A stretch of 64,000 nucleotides of DNA from Pedobacter psychroterrae (GTDB lineage: Bacteria > Bacteroidota > Bacteroidia > Sphingobacteriales > Sphingobacteriaceae), in the NCBI RefSeq assembly GCF_004331695.1, contig NZ_SJSL01000002.1:1116001-1180000 (forward strand), in the 5' to 3' direction. The notes below the pieces were generated by a model. The model was not told the origin of the DNA. It was given only the letters and a program-made list of their open reading frames with translations, and made no database searches. Position numbers and translations under genes: made by a program. Position 1 is the stretch's first letter. The number at the start of each line of letters is the position of its first letter. This document shows positions 25,117 through 33,262 of the stretch, piece after piece.

Positions 25117-26502
25117 CTATAATTCGTAGATTTCCCCTTTTAAGGGAATAGTTACCCGATAGCCTTCGCCAACTAAAGCATCTTTAAGCGCAGTCATTCG
25201 TGTTGGTTCTCCATGAACAAGAAAAACTCCCTTCAGTTTTGCTGAATCCTGACTCTTGATTGTATTTACGAGATCATTGTGATCGCCATGACCGCTTAGT
25301 AAATCAGTTTGTTTGATACTTGCATAAACCATCAAATCCCGGTTTCTCAAACGAACAATAGGGTCGCCGCGTAAAAGTCTGTTGCCCAATGTTCCTTTAG
25401 CGCAATATCCAATGAACAATATTGTACAATAATAATTTTGAATGTTGTAATATAAGTGGTCCTGAATCCTTCCACCTTCAAGCATTCCCGCAGATGATAT
25501 AATAATGCATGGTTCATGATAATTAGAAACGGAGAGACTTTCACGTTTATCCTGGACATATGATAATTCGTCAAATTCAAACTCGTCACCCTTTGTGCTG
25601 TAAAAATGCTGTGATTCTTCATTTAGCAGATGATGATGTTTGCGATAAATATCGGTAGCAAAACTAGCTAATGGGCTGTCTACGAATATTTTTACAGGTG
25701 GAAGCAGGCCACTCCTAAAAATCTTGTTAAGTGAATATACCAGGGCTTGTGTACGACCGATACTGAAAGCGGGGATAATTAATCTTCCCGGGAATTTAAT
25801 GCATGATTCGTTTATTGTTTCTATTAGCTTATCCTGGAGCGTAGTATCAGTACTGTGGAACCTGCCGCCATAGGTGGATTCTGAAACTATGTAGTCAACT
25901 CGTGGTATCGCACCGGGATTGACAAGTACAGGGTAGTTTTTTCTTCCTACATCACCTGTAAATGCTATTTTCTTTTCCTGATCCTGATCATTGATGGTAA
26001 GCACTACTGCAGCTGCTCCTAGTAAATGACCCATCGGAATAAATGTGACGGATACATCGTCATTTAGTTTGAACTCTTTGTGGAAAGCAATTGTTACAAA
26101 GCGATCCATTGTATCCATTACATGCTTTTGGAGGTATAGTGGTTGTGGCCCGGACCTGTGTCTTGCACCTTTATATTGTTTGGTTTGCTTGCTGATGAAT
26201 ACATTTACAGAATCGAGCAGGAGCAATTCGGTTAGGTCAGCCGTAGGGGGGGTAGCCAGTATCTGACCTTCAAAGCCCATTCTAACCAATGTAGGAAGGT
26301 TGCCGGAGTGATCAATATGAGCATGGGTAAGGATAACCACATCTATAGAAGAAGGATCAAAAGGAAAGTATTGGTTTTCTTCCTGAAAAGTATCTTTTTC
26401 ATAATCCAATCCGCAGTCTATCAGTATATTGTAGTCTGATAATTGCAAAAGATGCATGCTGCCGGTTACTTGTTGCGCTGCACCCCAAATGGTTAATCTC
26501 AT
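25117..26502 (-). CDS. Metallo-beta-lactamase/beta-CASP RNA-specificity-type hydrolase
   Basis: A 461-residue soluble enzyme. The metal site HxHxDH is at residues 60-65 (THAHIDHSGNLP), with GHLLGAAAV, a FTGDVG and STYGGR segment further on. A beta-CASP insert (about 215-330) contains IPAFSIGRTQALVY and VDSPLAS. The C-terminal part has SSAGMLEGGRIQDHL and SGHGDHNDLV. This is the CPSF/YSH1-like bacterial branch, usually predicted as an exo/endoribonuclease; the substrate is unproven. It stands 50 bases after the end of the epimerase gene (both minus), so co-transcription is possible. Confidence 0.87.
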   Translation of the reverse strand: MRLTIWGAAQQVTGSMHLLQLSDYNILIDCGLDYEKDTFQEENQYFPFDPSSIDVVILTHAHIDHSGNLPTLVRMGFEGQILATPPTADLTELLLLDSVNVFISKQTKQYKGARHRSGPQPLYLQKHVMDTMDRFVTIAFHKEFKLNDDVSVTFIPMGHLLGAAAVVLTINDQDQEKKIAFTGDVGRKNYPVLVNPGAIPRVDYIVSESTYGGRFHSTDTTLQDKLIETINESCIKFPGRLIIPAFSIGRTQALVYSLNKIFRSGLLPPVKIFVDSPLASFATDIYRKHHHLLNEESQHFYSTKGDEFEFDELSYVQDKRESLSVSNYHEPCIIISSAGMLEGGRIQDHLYYNIQNYYCTILFIGYCAKGTLGNRLLRGDPIVRLRNRDLMVYASIKQTDLLSGHGDHNDLVNTIKSQDSAKLKGVFLVHGEPTRMTALKDALVGEGYRVTIPLKGEIYEL

Positions 26503-26552
26503 AAGCTAATTTATCCTTAATAGGAGGCAAGTTATCATTTTAACTTATAAGG

Positions 26553-27395
26553 CTATAATTTATCTTCTGTTAGCCAATCTGTCCAGTTGTCTATAAGATA
26601 TTTATATTTCAGCAGGGAGGGTGTCTGTTCAGACGATATGATTTTCCACGTTTTGAGTTCATTTATAAAAATGGGACCCGCTAAACCGGATTTAAGAGAT
26701 GCCTGGCTATAAAAGTCCTGTTTTAAAGGATGGTGGGGAGCACAGGCATTGAAAATATGACCAAAAGCATTGTGTGTTATGATCTGCATAGTTATTCCTA
26801 CACAATCTTTTAAGTGAATTAAATTTATTGGGGACTTTCCATTTGGAATGTCTTTCTTTCCGCCGAAAAATCGTCCAGGATCTCTGCCTGGACCTATCAA
26901 GCCAGCAAAACGGAGAATGGTAGTTGTGAACTCCTGACGGGACTGAAGTAATTTTTCAGATTCCAATATGGCCTTACCTGATTCAGTTTCAGGATTGGGT
27001 GAGGTGGATTCAGTTACAGTTTCATTCTCATTTGCATATACGGCGGTTGAACTAATAAATATGATGTTTTCAATTATCTGGTTGTTAGCAGCATTTGCAA
27101 TGGCAGTTATTTTTTTTAGGAAAGTGGCTTGCTCGGCCGTGCTTCTTTTGGGTGGGATAGCGATTATGAGCGTGGAGCTGGTAAAAAAATCAGGGTGATA
27201 GCTAATTTGATCTTCCTGGAAATTTACCAGGTAAGGCTCTATACCCGCTTGTTCAAGAAGGTGTAGTCTTTCCGGACTGGTAGTGGAACCTTTTACTTGA
27301 TAGTTTTTGGATTGTAAGTGTTTGGCTAATTCAAATCCATACCACCCGCAACCTAATATACTTATGGTATTATGCTTACTATTATTTTTATCCAT
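26553..27395 (-). CDS. NAD(P)-dependent epimerase/dehydratase-like protein (YeeZ-like extended SDR)
   Basis: A 280-residue Rossmann protein. The cofactor loop is GCGWYG at residues 15-20, followed by TTSPERLHLLEQAGI and the strand LIIAIPPKR. An SSTAVYANENET segment (about 118) keeps the Ser and Tyr of the SDR site, and RFAGLIGPGRDPGRFF follows. It resembles the YeeZ/WbnF-like SDRs of unknown substrate. The start at 27395 is preferred over 27416, because the longer frame would begin within the cold-shock gene's terminator. Confidence 0.8.
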   Translation of the reverse strand: MDKNNSKHNTISILGCGWYGFELAKHLQSKNYQVKGSTTSPERLHLLEQAGIEPYLVNFQEDQISYHPDFFTSSTLIIAIPPKRSTAEQATFLKKITAIANAANNQIIENIIFISSTAVYANENETVTESTSPNPETESGKAILESEKLLQSRQEFTTTILRFAGLIGPGRDPGRFFGGKKDIPNGKSPINLIHLKDCVGITMQIITHNAFGHIFNACAPHHPLKQDFYSQASLKSGLAGPIFINELKTWKIISSEQTPSLLKYKYLIDNWTDWLTEDKL

Positions 27396-27414
27396 TGGAA
27401 AAAACTGGTATATC

Positions 27415-27450
27415 AAAAGAGGGGTGATACTTTTGGTTCACCCCTCTTTT
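27415..27450 (-). terminator. Intrinsic terminator of the cold-shock gene
   Basis: AAAAGAGGGGTGA (27415-27427) and TCACCCCTCTTTT (27438-27450) form a 13-base-pair stem around 10 bases, with a T run on the minus strand. It starts 17 bases after the stop of the cold-shock gene and separates it from the epimerase gene. Confidence 0.85.
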
Positions 27451-27467
27451 GATTTAATGAGAATGGA

Positions 27468-27674
27468 CTAAAGAACTTTTACATTCGAAGCCTCCGGGCC
27501 TTTTTTGCCTTCATTCAATTCAAATTCTACATTATCTCCTTCACTTAGCTCTCTGAATGAATCTCCTGCAATCGCAGAAAAATGCACGAAAATATCTTTT
27601 CCTCCATCTTCTGGAGTTATAAATCCAAATCCTTTTGCAGAATTAAACCATTTTACTTTTCCTGTTGTACGCAT
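27468..27674 (-). CDS. Cold-shock protein, CspA family
   Basis: A 68-residue single-OB-fold nucleic-acid chaperone. RNP1 is KGFGFITP (about 14-21) and RNP2 is DIFVHFSAI (about 27-35). The conserved start [12 protein letters not shown] and the end [10 protein letters not shown] are complete, so the gene is full length. Such proteins melt RNA structure and are often induced by cold or at growth transitions. A strong terminator follows, so it is a one-gene unit. Confidence 0.96.
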   Translation of the reverse strand: MRTTGKVKWFNSAKGFGFITPEDGGKDIFVHFSAIAGDSFRELSEGDNVEFELNEGKKGPEASNVKVL

Positions 27675-27752
27675 AGTAATATTATATATTTCGATGTGAA
27701 AGTAGCGATTAGTATGTTAAAAACAAAATGTAAGGGGCTACACTAATGTAAT

Positions 27753-27764
27753 CTAAGTACTTAG
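27753..27764. repeat. Short perfect palindrome in an intergenic region
   Basis: CTAAGTACTTAG, a 12-base palindrome, lies between the divergent cold-shock gene and the 73-residue gene. Nothing else marks it; it could be a protein-binding site for either gene or chance. Confidence 0.2.
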
Positions 27765-27818
27765 CCATGGAGTTATGCTTGAAACTTAATGTTGTTGATT
27801 TTGTTTAGTTAATAAAGA

Positions 27819-28040
27819 ATGGGGATGAAAAGAATAAATAAACGTAATCAGGTGATAAAAAATGAAGCTGAGGAATCATCTGAAAACCTGGGGTTGGATG
27901 CTGATCACTCATCTGAGGGAGATACTTTAAATAGTAGATTAAATGATGATAATAATAGAATTACAGGAAATCCTGGTGGTGAAAACGATATTAAAGATGA
28001 AGATAATCACGCTATTTGTAGCCCATTAGACCAGAAATAA
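27819..28040 (+). CDS. Small acidic hypothetical protein
   Basis: A 73-residue, very hydrophilic protein, rich in Asp, Glu, Asn and Ser, with a basic start (MGMKRINKRNQ). It has no signal peptide, membrane segment or known motif and is probably disordered. The ATG at 27825 is an alternative start. The frame is free of overlap and lies upstream of a co-oriented lipoprotein gene, 54 bases away. Coding is likely but not certain. Confidence 0.5.
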   Translation: MGMKRINKRNQVIKNEAEESSENLGLDADHSSEGDTLNSRLNDDNNRITGNPGGENDIKDEDNHAICSPLDQK

Positions 28041-28094
28041 TTTTTCTGGCATCATTTTTTCTTAAGTAACTATGTTAAACTAAAATATATAGTT

Positions 28095-28562
28095 ATGAAA
28101 CACACATTGTTAATATTTGTATCTGCGGTCTTGTTGTCTGCATGTACTAACAACGCAAAGGAAGATGCCGCTATAAAACAACAAGCTATAGTTGCAGTTA
28201 AAGATAGTTTGAAACTTGATAGCTTTAAGAGGGCAGAAGTTAAGAAGCAAGAGGATCAGAAAGTTGCTGCGAGAGTAAATGAAGAAAAACGAATGCTTCT
28301 TTTATCCGAACGAAATGAAGCTGCAAGCGCTCCTGCTCCGAGAGAATATAGTGAGCAGGCCGTTCCTGCCAAAAAGAAAGGATGGAGTGCTGCAGCAAAA
28401 GGTGCTGTTATCGGTGCAGGTGCAGGAGCTTTAGGAGGTGTCCTGATCGATAAAAAAGATGGTAGAGGTGCCATAATAGGTGGAGTAGTAGGTGCGGGCA
28501 CTGGTTATCTTATTGGGCGTGACAAAGACCGAAAATCAGGGAGGGTTCAGCCTAAAAATTAA
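28095..28562 (+). CDS. Lipoprotein with glycine-zipper C-terminus
   Basis: A 155-residue lipoprotein: signal peptide with lipobox LLSAC (acylated Cys17), a charged helical Lys/Glu-rich middle (about 20-95), then a glycine-zipper region (about 98-145) with GAVIGAGAGALGGVLI and AIIGGVVGAGTGYLIGRD. This is the layout of YMGG/OmpA-like glycine-zipper lipoproteins, which may insert in or anchor to the outer membrane. The function is unknown. A good terminator follows 6 bases after the stop. Confidence 0.8.
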   Translation: MKHTLLIFVSAVLLSACTNNAKEDAAIKQQAIVAVKDSLKLDSFKRAEVKKQEDQKVAARVNEEKRMLLLSERNEAASAPAPREYSEQAVPAKKKGWSAAAKGAVIGAGAGALGGVLIDKKDGRGAIIGGVVGAGTGYLIGRDKDRKSGRVQPKN

Positions 28563-28568
28563 ATGATA

Positions 28569-28599
28569 AACAGCCATTGTATTTGCAATGGCTGTTTTT
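28569..28599 (+). terminator. Intrinsic terminator of the glycine-zipper lipoprotein gene
   Basis: AACAGCCATTG (28569-28579) pairs with CAATGGCTGTT (28586-28596) around a 6-base loop, with further T residues after it. It is directly downstream of the stop. Confidence 0.85.
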
Positions 28600-28708
28600 G
28601 TTTAATCAGAACACATTATTTTATAATATATTATTGCATACTTAGGTTTCTTTTTGTAAATATTTCGTATGTTCGTTAGGTAATAAAAAACTAGGTTAAA
28701 AGACAGTA

Positions 28709-29098
28709 ATGGTTAAAAGGCAAATACTCGTAGTAGATGATGAGGTAAGTATTCTTAAACTGTTGAATTTTGTTTTATCTGTTGAGTATGATCTGGTTAT
28801 AAAAACGAGTGGGGTTGAGGCGTTAAGTTGGCTGGAAGAAGGTCATTCACCTTCACTCATTTTATCTGATTTAGAAATGCCTTATTTTGATGGAAGTTCA
28901 TTTATTTACAATTTGAAAATAAGTGGCTTTTATAGAGATACACCAGTGATTATATTATCTGGAGCCAGTAATTTATCAGAACGAGTGTCGCAAATGCCAT
29001 TTGAATTAGATGACTTTGTTGAAAAACCATTCAATCCTGCAAAGTTAAAAGAAGCTATTTTAAATGTTTTCAGAAAATATGACTCCATTGGAAGCTAA
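28709..29098 (+). CDS. Stand-alone response regulator receiver (CheY-like)
   Basis: A 129-residue receiver domain with no output domain. All key residues are present: acidic pair Asp10-Asp11 (VVDDE), phosphoacceptor Asp54 (LSDLEMP), Ser84 (ILSG) and Lys106 (EKPF). It should be phosphorylated by a histidine kinase, but none lies in the window. Its 3' end overlaps the start of the sugar-transferase gene by 35 bases (20 if the later ATG is used), so the two are translationally coupled. A direct role in controlling that enzyme is plausible. Confidence 0.88.
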   Translation: MVKRQILVVDDEVSILKLLNFVLSVEYDLVIKTSGVEALSWLEEGHSPSLILSDLEMPYFDGSSFIYNLKISGFYRDTPVIILSGASNLSERVSQMPFELDDFVEKPFNPAKLKEAILNVFRKYDSIGS

Positions 29099-30158
29099 CT
29101 CGCGGATTAGTCAGCACAAATCTATTTCTTTACTGTGCTCGGCTCCTTCCTTTGAAGCTGAATTGCTTCCTAAAATAATTGCCCATTTTTCTGTTCATGC
29201 TGAACCTGATATTGAAGGACTGGATGATTATCTTAAAGATCAATCTATTTATACACTTCCTGATGTGATCATTTTAGAAGTTGATGAGCATGGCCATTGT
29301 TTCGAATACATTGATAAATTGAAGCAAAATGTTCTTCTTAAAGGGCTGGTGATCATTTTGCTTGCCAAAAAGAAGGACGCCAAAGTTCGTGAGACTGCCA
29401 TGAGATATAAGGTTAATGATCTTTATATTTCACCGATTCCATTGGATGATCTTTGTGAAAGGATTTTTTTCCTTGTGAAGTTTAAGCTTTTTAAGCCTCA
29501 GCTCTCTGACTTATCAAATGTTGACTTTACTTATAAGATACCTTTTACCAAACGTCTTTTTGATATCATAGCATCTGGGCTGGCCTTGTTGTTTTTATCC
29601 CCATTTTTTCTTATTGTAGCTATTATAATTGCTTTTGAATCTAAAGGGCCTGTTATATTTAAAAGTAAGCGGGTTGGTACTGGCTATCGTGTGTTTGATT
29701 TCTATAAATTTCGTTCGATGCGAACCGGAGCAAGTGAGGAGCTTGCAAATTTATCTGAGTTAAATCAATATGATAAATCTGAGACAGGATCTACCACATT
29801 TGTTAAGCTTAAAAACGATCCTAGAATTACAAAATTTGGTCATTTTATCAGAAACTATAGTATAGATGAATTACCTCAGCTTTTTAATGTGCTCATAGGT
29901 GATATGTCTTTAGTTGGTAACAGGCCTCTTCCATTATATGAAGCAGAAATGCTGACATCTAATGAATGGTCTATGAGGTTTTTAGGCCCTGCAGGTTTAA
30001 CTGGTCTATGGCAGGTTACAAGACGGGGTAAGGCTGAAATGTCTGAAAGGGAAAGAAAGAAGTTAGATAACTTTTATGCCCAGAATCATTCATTTTGGTT
30101 AGATATTAAAATCTTGTTAAAGACGCTTCCTGCCGCGGTTCAGAAAGAAAAAGTTTAA
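29064..30158 (+). CDS. Polyprenyl-phosphate sugar-1-phosphate transferase with N-terminal receiver-like domain
   Basis: A 364-residue protein (359 if it starts at 29079). The N-terminal part (about 19-150) looks like a receiver fold whose phosphoacceptor position is Glu72 (PDVIILEVDE). The C-terminal part (about 155-364) is a bacterial sugar transferase of the WcaJ/EpsL type: one hydrophobic hairpin (RLFDIIASGLALLFLSPFF), then KRVGTG...FDFYKFRSM, SIDELPQLFNVL, GDMSLVGNRP and GLTGLWQVTRRG. Such enzymes start exopolysaccharide repeat units by loading a hexose-1-phosphate on undecaprenyl phosphate. The rest of an exopolysaccharide locus lies downstream, past the adhesin genes. Confidence 0.87.
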   Translation: MFSENMTPLEANSRISQHKSISLLCSAPSFEAELLPKIIAHFSVHAEPDIEGLDDYLKDQSIYTLPDVIILEVDEHGHCFEYIDKLKQNVLLKGLVIILLAKKKDAKVRETAMRYKVNDLYISPIPLDDLCERIFFLVKFKLFKPQLSDLSNVDFTYKIPFTKRLFDIIASGLALLFLSPFFLIVAIIIAFESKGPVIFKSKRVGTGYRVFDFYKFRSMRTGASEELANLSELNQYDKSETGSTTFVKLKNDPRITKFGHFIRNYSIDELPQLFNVLIGDMSLVGNRPLPLYEAEMLTSNEWSMRFLGPAGLTGLWQVTRRGKAEMSERERKKLDNFYAQNHSFWLDIKILLKTLPAAVQKEKV

Positions 30159-30195
30159 TACTTATTTGCAAACTGATCATAAAAAAGGGGATCAG

Positions 30196-32322
30196 CTATT
30201 GGTCGTTGCAATTCTGCCTGGTTATATTCACTCCATTTAGCATAACATCAAATTCCGTCCTTCTATTAAGTTGTTGATTGGCCTCTGAACATGGAGTGCC
30301 ATCATAGCAACGGTTTACCAATCGCGTTTTTCCATAATATTCTATTTTTATTCTGGAAGAAGCTATTCCTTTTGCTGTAAGATATGCTTTTGCCGCCTCG
30401 CCTCTTCTAATGGAGAGATTTCTGTTATATGCTTCCGAAGCTCTGCTATCACAATGACTGGATGTGATAATAGAAATTTGCGTGTGTTTCTCCATTAAAG
30501 CAGCTAACTCTTCCAGAGCGGGACGCGCGTCATTTCTGATTTCCGATCTGTCAAGGTCATAATAGATATTTTGTACTGCAAATACCTTTTTTAATGAATC
30601 ACAATTGTTAAGCACATACTGTTGTGCATTCTCAGTTTTGCTTAATAAAAGATCCAGATTAATTAGAGTGTCACGTGCAATGCCTATAGAACTTACAAAA
30701 CCAATTTCATTTACATACCCTAGTTTTTGTGCAGTTAGTTCGTAATCCACTTCTCTTGGGAGTTCCCTTCTGTATTCTCCCTTAGCATTGGTGCGGATAG
30801 TATCTGCTCCATCCAGATGGCGCATAAGCAGGCGGCTTCCGGCTAAAGGTAAGTTGGTTCTGGCATCTCTGATAGTTCCCTGCAAAATAATTGTATGGCT
30901 TGCCTTTTTATAGGCGTAAATGTCATCATTGACCCTTCTGTTGGAACTGAAGAAACCATTTTTTCCATCTTCACTAATGATAAAAGAAAAGTCGTCTTTA
31001 CTGGAATTTATCGGACTACCCAGATTAACCGGGCTTCCCTGAGGCTTCATTTCCTTCAATGCCATTTCAAAGACATCAAGTCCACCCAGGCCTGGGTGAC
31101 CAGTTGACGCAAAGTATAAAATATCTTTATAGATATATGGGAATAGTTCGTTGCCCTCAGTATTTATTTTCTTGCCCATATTTACGGGTCTTGTCCATGG
31201 CCCCATACCTGAGCGAACGCAGTAATACAGATCAGACCCACCATATCCCCCAGGCATATCTGAAGCGAATACTAGAATATTTCCTTCTTTGTTTAATGTA
31301 GGATGTCCTGTTGAATAGTCATTGCTGTTAAAAGGAAATTCAGTGATACGTCCCAAGGTATTTCCTGATACTATGTACATTTTCAATTTAATGATTCCGT
31401 CTTTACTTTTCTGCGTTTTTCCTTTATAATAGTTATTTCTTGTGAAGATAATTGAACCGTCTGGGAATACTGCCGCCGGTCCATCATGATATTTTGAATT
31501 TAGCGTTCCTTTTAGAAGATTTAAGTTGAGCCCATTTTCAAGTAAGACGCCAAGTGTATCCCTTTCTAAAGAAGTATTAAATTGGCCTATTGTTTTTGTG
31601 TCATTACTAGTAGGAGCGGTGTCGTCGTCATTAAATCTGTATAATTTATTGTTCTCATTTTGGGCAACGGTCATTAAACTATCAGGGTCAACCGCTTTTA
31701 CACTTTTAAGTGCAGGTAATACATACAAATTTGAAAAGGGAGTATTGTCCCATTGAAAGATCCTCTTTGAAATCTTTTGGGTTTGTCTGTTGCTTGAAAA
31801 TATGAGCCCGTCTTTATAATATGTGGGTGCATAATCAGAACCTTGCGAATTCAAGTTTGTAAAAGAAATTATCCAATTGCCCAGATTTTTATTTAACTGC
31901 GTAGCGTCGTTTTTAGAAAAAGCTTCAGCGCGTTTATCGGTAGGGATAAGACTTAAATATTTTCTGTACCAACCTTCAGAACGTTCGTATTGTTGATTAT
32001 TTGCCAGCACCTCGGCATAGTTAAGAATCCATTCTGATTTTAATGGAGTCTGTCTCATCAGCTTTTCGTACCAGTAAAGTGATTCCTGGTAATTTTTGAC
32101 CATCTTATAGCTTTGGGCCATCATTTCCTGGGCATTAACGTTGCCTGTATCTTTGGATAGTACACGGCTCAGTTCTTTGATAGCAGAAATATAGCGTAAT
32201 GATTTGTATTCAGTAGTTGCCTTTTCCAATGCAATCTTATCATTAGACTGGGAGAAAGATGGAGCTATTCCAATCATTAAAAAGGGAACTGCAAGGAGCG
32301 CATTATAGATTCTTAATTTCAT
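30196..32322 (-). CDS. OmpA-family protein with TPR, PD40 propeller and carboxypeptidase-regulatory domain (PorE-like)
   Basis: A 708-residue envelope protein: signal peptide (about 1-25, no lipobox cysteine), TPR repeats (about 27-150), a WD40-like PD40 beta-propeller (about 155-485; HDGPAAVFPDGSIIF, GHPTLNKEGNILVFASDMPGG), a beta-sandwich (about 490-570; IRDARTNLPLAGSRL), and an OmpA peptidoglycan-binding domain (about 590-700; YYDLDRSEIRNDARPAL, SHCDSRASEAYN). This is the domain order of T9SS accessory proteins such as PorE. It is the last gene of a unit with PorP and a T9SS-exported adhesin, so it likely links that machinery to peptidoglycan. It is 6 bases after porP. Confidence 0.87.
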   Translation of the reverse strand: MKLRIYNALLAVPFLMIGIAPSFSQSNDKIALEKATTEYKSLRYISAIKELSRVLSKDTGNVNAQEMMAQSYKMVKNYQESLYWYEKLMRQTPLKSEWILNYAEVLANNQQYERSEGWYRKYLSLIPTDKRAEAFSKNDATQLNKNLGNWIISFTNLNSQGSDYAPTYYKDGLIFSSNRQTQKISKRIFQWDNTPFSNLYVLPALKSVKAVDPDSLMTVAQNENNKLYRFNDDDTAPTSNDTKTIGQFNTSLERDTLGVLLENGLNLNLLKGTLNSKYHDGPAAVFPDGSIIFTRNNYYKGKTQKSKDGIIKLKMYIVSGNTLGRITEFPFNSNDYSTGHPTLNKEGNILVFASDMPGGYGGSDLYYCVRSGMGPWTRPVNMGKKINTEGNELFPYIYKDILYFASTGHPGLGGLDVFEMALKEMKPQGSPVNLGSPINSSKDDFSFIISEDGKNGFFSSNRRVNDDIYAYKKASHTIILQGTIRDARTNLPLAGSRLLMRHLDGADTIRTNAKGEYRRELPREVDYELTAQKLGYVNEIGFVSSIGIARDTLINLDLLLSKTENAQQYVLNNCDSLKKVFAVQNIYYDLDRSEIRNDARPALEELAALMEKHTQISIITSSHCDSRASEAYNRNLSIRRGEAAKAYLTAKGIASSRIKIEYYGKTRLVNRCYDGTPCSEANQQLNRRTEFDVMLNGVNITRQNCNDQ

Positions 32323-32328
32323 AATATT

Positions 32329-33261
32329 CTAAAAGTACCTTGGGGATAAAATTTTACTGCTTCCAAAACCAAACTCATATCTCAGCATTATTTCATGACT
32401 TCCGGAATTAAATGTTCTTAAACTGGTGGTGCTGTAATCATAGCTGTACCCAATTCTGAATTGAGGTGATGCTTGTATCTCTATTAATGCCGCTACATCT
32501 GCGCTTGTACGATATTGTGCGCCTATTCCTATCACATCCTTAATCCATAACGTAGCGTTTATGTCTCCTTCGATCGGGGCACCTTTAACACCTTTAATAA
32601 GAAAAGAAGGTTTAAGCTTAAACTCATCAGTCAAAGGAAATACATAGCCTGAGGAAAAGAAAAAATGAGGAGTTTGCCTGCTGTTAACATCAACGTTAGC
32701 TGATTCGGCGTTGGTTAATCTATTTTTCATTAGATTCTGTACCGACAGTCCGATAAAGAATTTGTCAGAATTGTAATATACGCCCGTTCCAAAATTAAAC
32801 AGAATTTTATTTACGTTGGTTGCAAATGCGGGGTCGTAATTATTACCAGAATTCAAATCGACACTTGTATAATCGGCCCGGTATTGACTCACGCTTCCCT
32901 GAATTCCAAAAGCAAGCGTGCCTTCATCCATTCTAATCCTGTAGGCTACACTTAAAACGCCTCCGTTTGTTTGCGTTACCCCTAATTTGTCTGTTAAAAA
33001 TTGAATTCCGACACCAAATCTTTTATTTAAAATTGGGGCATCAAAAGTCACTGTACCAGTCTTGGGGGCACCTTCAATACCAGTCCATTGGTTTCTAAAC
33101 AGGGCAGTAGCAGACCCTACATTTCTGCTGCCGGCATATGCCGGATTAATTGCCAATGTATTAAACATATATTGAGTGTACATTGCATCTTGCTGAGCCG
33201 TTGCATTATATCCTATGAAACTTATACAGGAGATGATTATAATTTTTATAGTTCGTTTCAT
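32329..33261 (-). CDS. PorP/SprF-family type IX secretion membrane protein
   Basis: A 310-residue outer-membrane beta-barrel-type protein: signal peptide (about 1-22), then the PorP/SprF hallmarks QQDAMYTQYMFNTLAINPAYAGSR near the N-terminus (split here by its two halves), NQWTGIEGAPKT and a C-terminal alternating strand region ending in Phe (SPRYF). SprF-like proteins work with one specific large T9SS-exported adhesin encoded next to them, as here. The start at 33261 is 1 base from the adhesin stop; a longer in-frame start at 33303 would overlap it. Confidence 0.9.
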   Translation of the reverse strand: MKRTIKIIIISCISFIGYNATAQQDAMYTQYMFNTLAINPAYAGSRNVGSATALFRNQWTGIEGAPKTGTVTFDAPILNKRFGVGIQFLTDKLGVTQTNGGVLSVAYRIRMDEGTLAFGIQGSVSQYRADYTSVDLNSGNNYDPAFATNVNKILFNFGTGVYYNSDKFFIGLSVQNLMKNRLTNAESANVDVNSRQTPHFFFSSGYVFPLTDEFKLKPSFLIKGVKGAPIEGDINATLWIKDVIGIGAQYRTSADVAALIEIQASPQFRIGYSYDYSTTSLRTFNSGSHEIMLRYEFGFGSSKILSPRYF

Positions 33262-33262
33262 T

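Noticed and set aside
30173..30195. CTGATC/GATCAG hairpin between the sugar-transferase gene and the OmpA gene
   Set aside because: Six-base stem with no T run on either strand; too weak to call a terminator.
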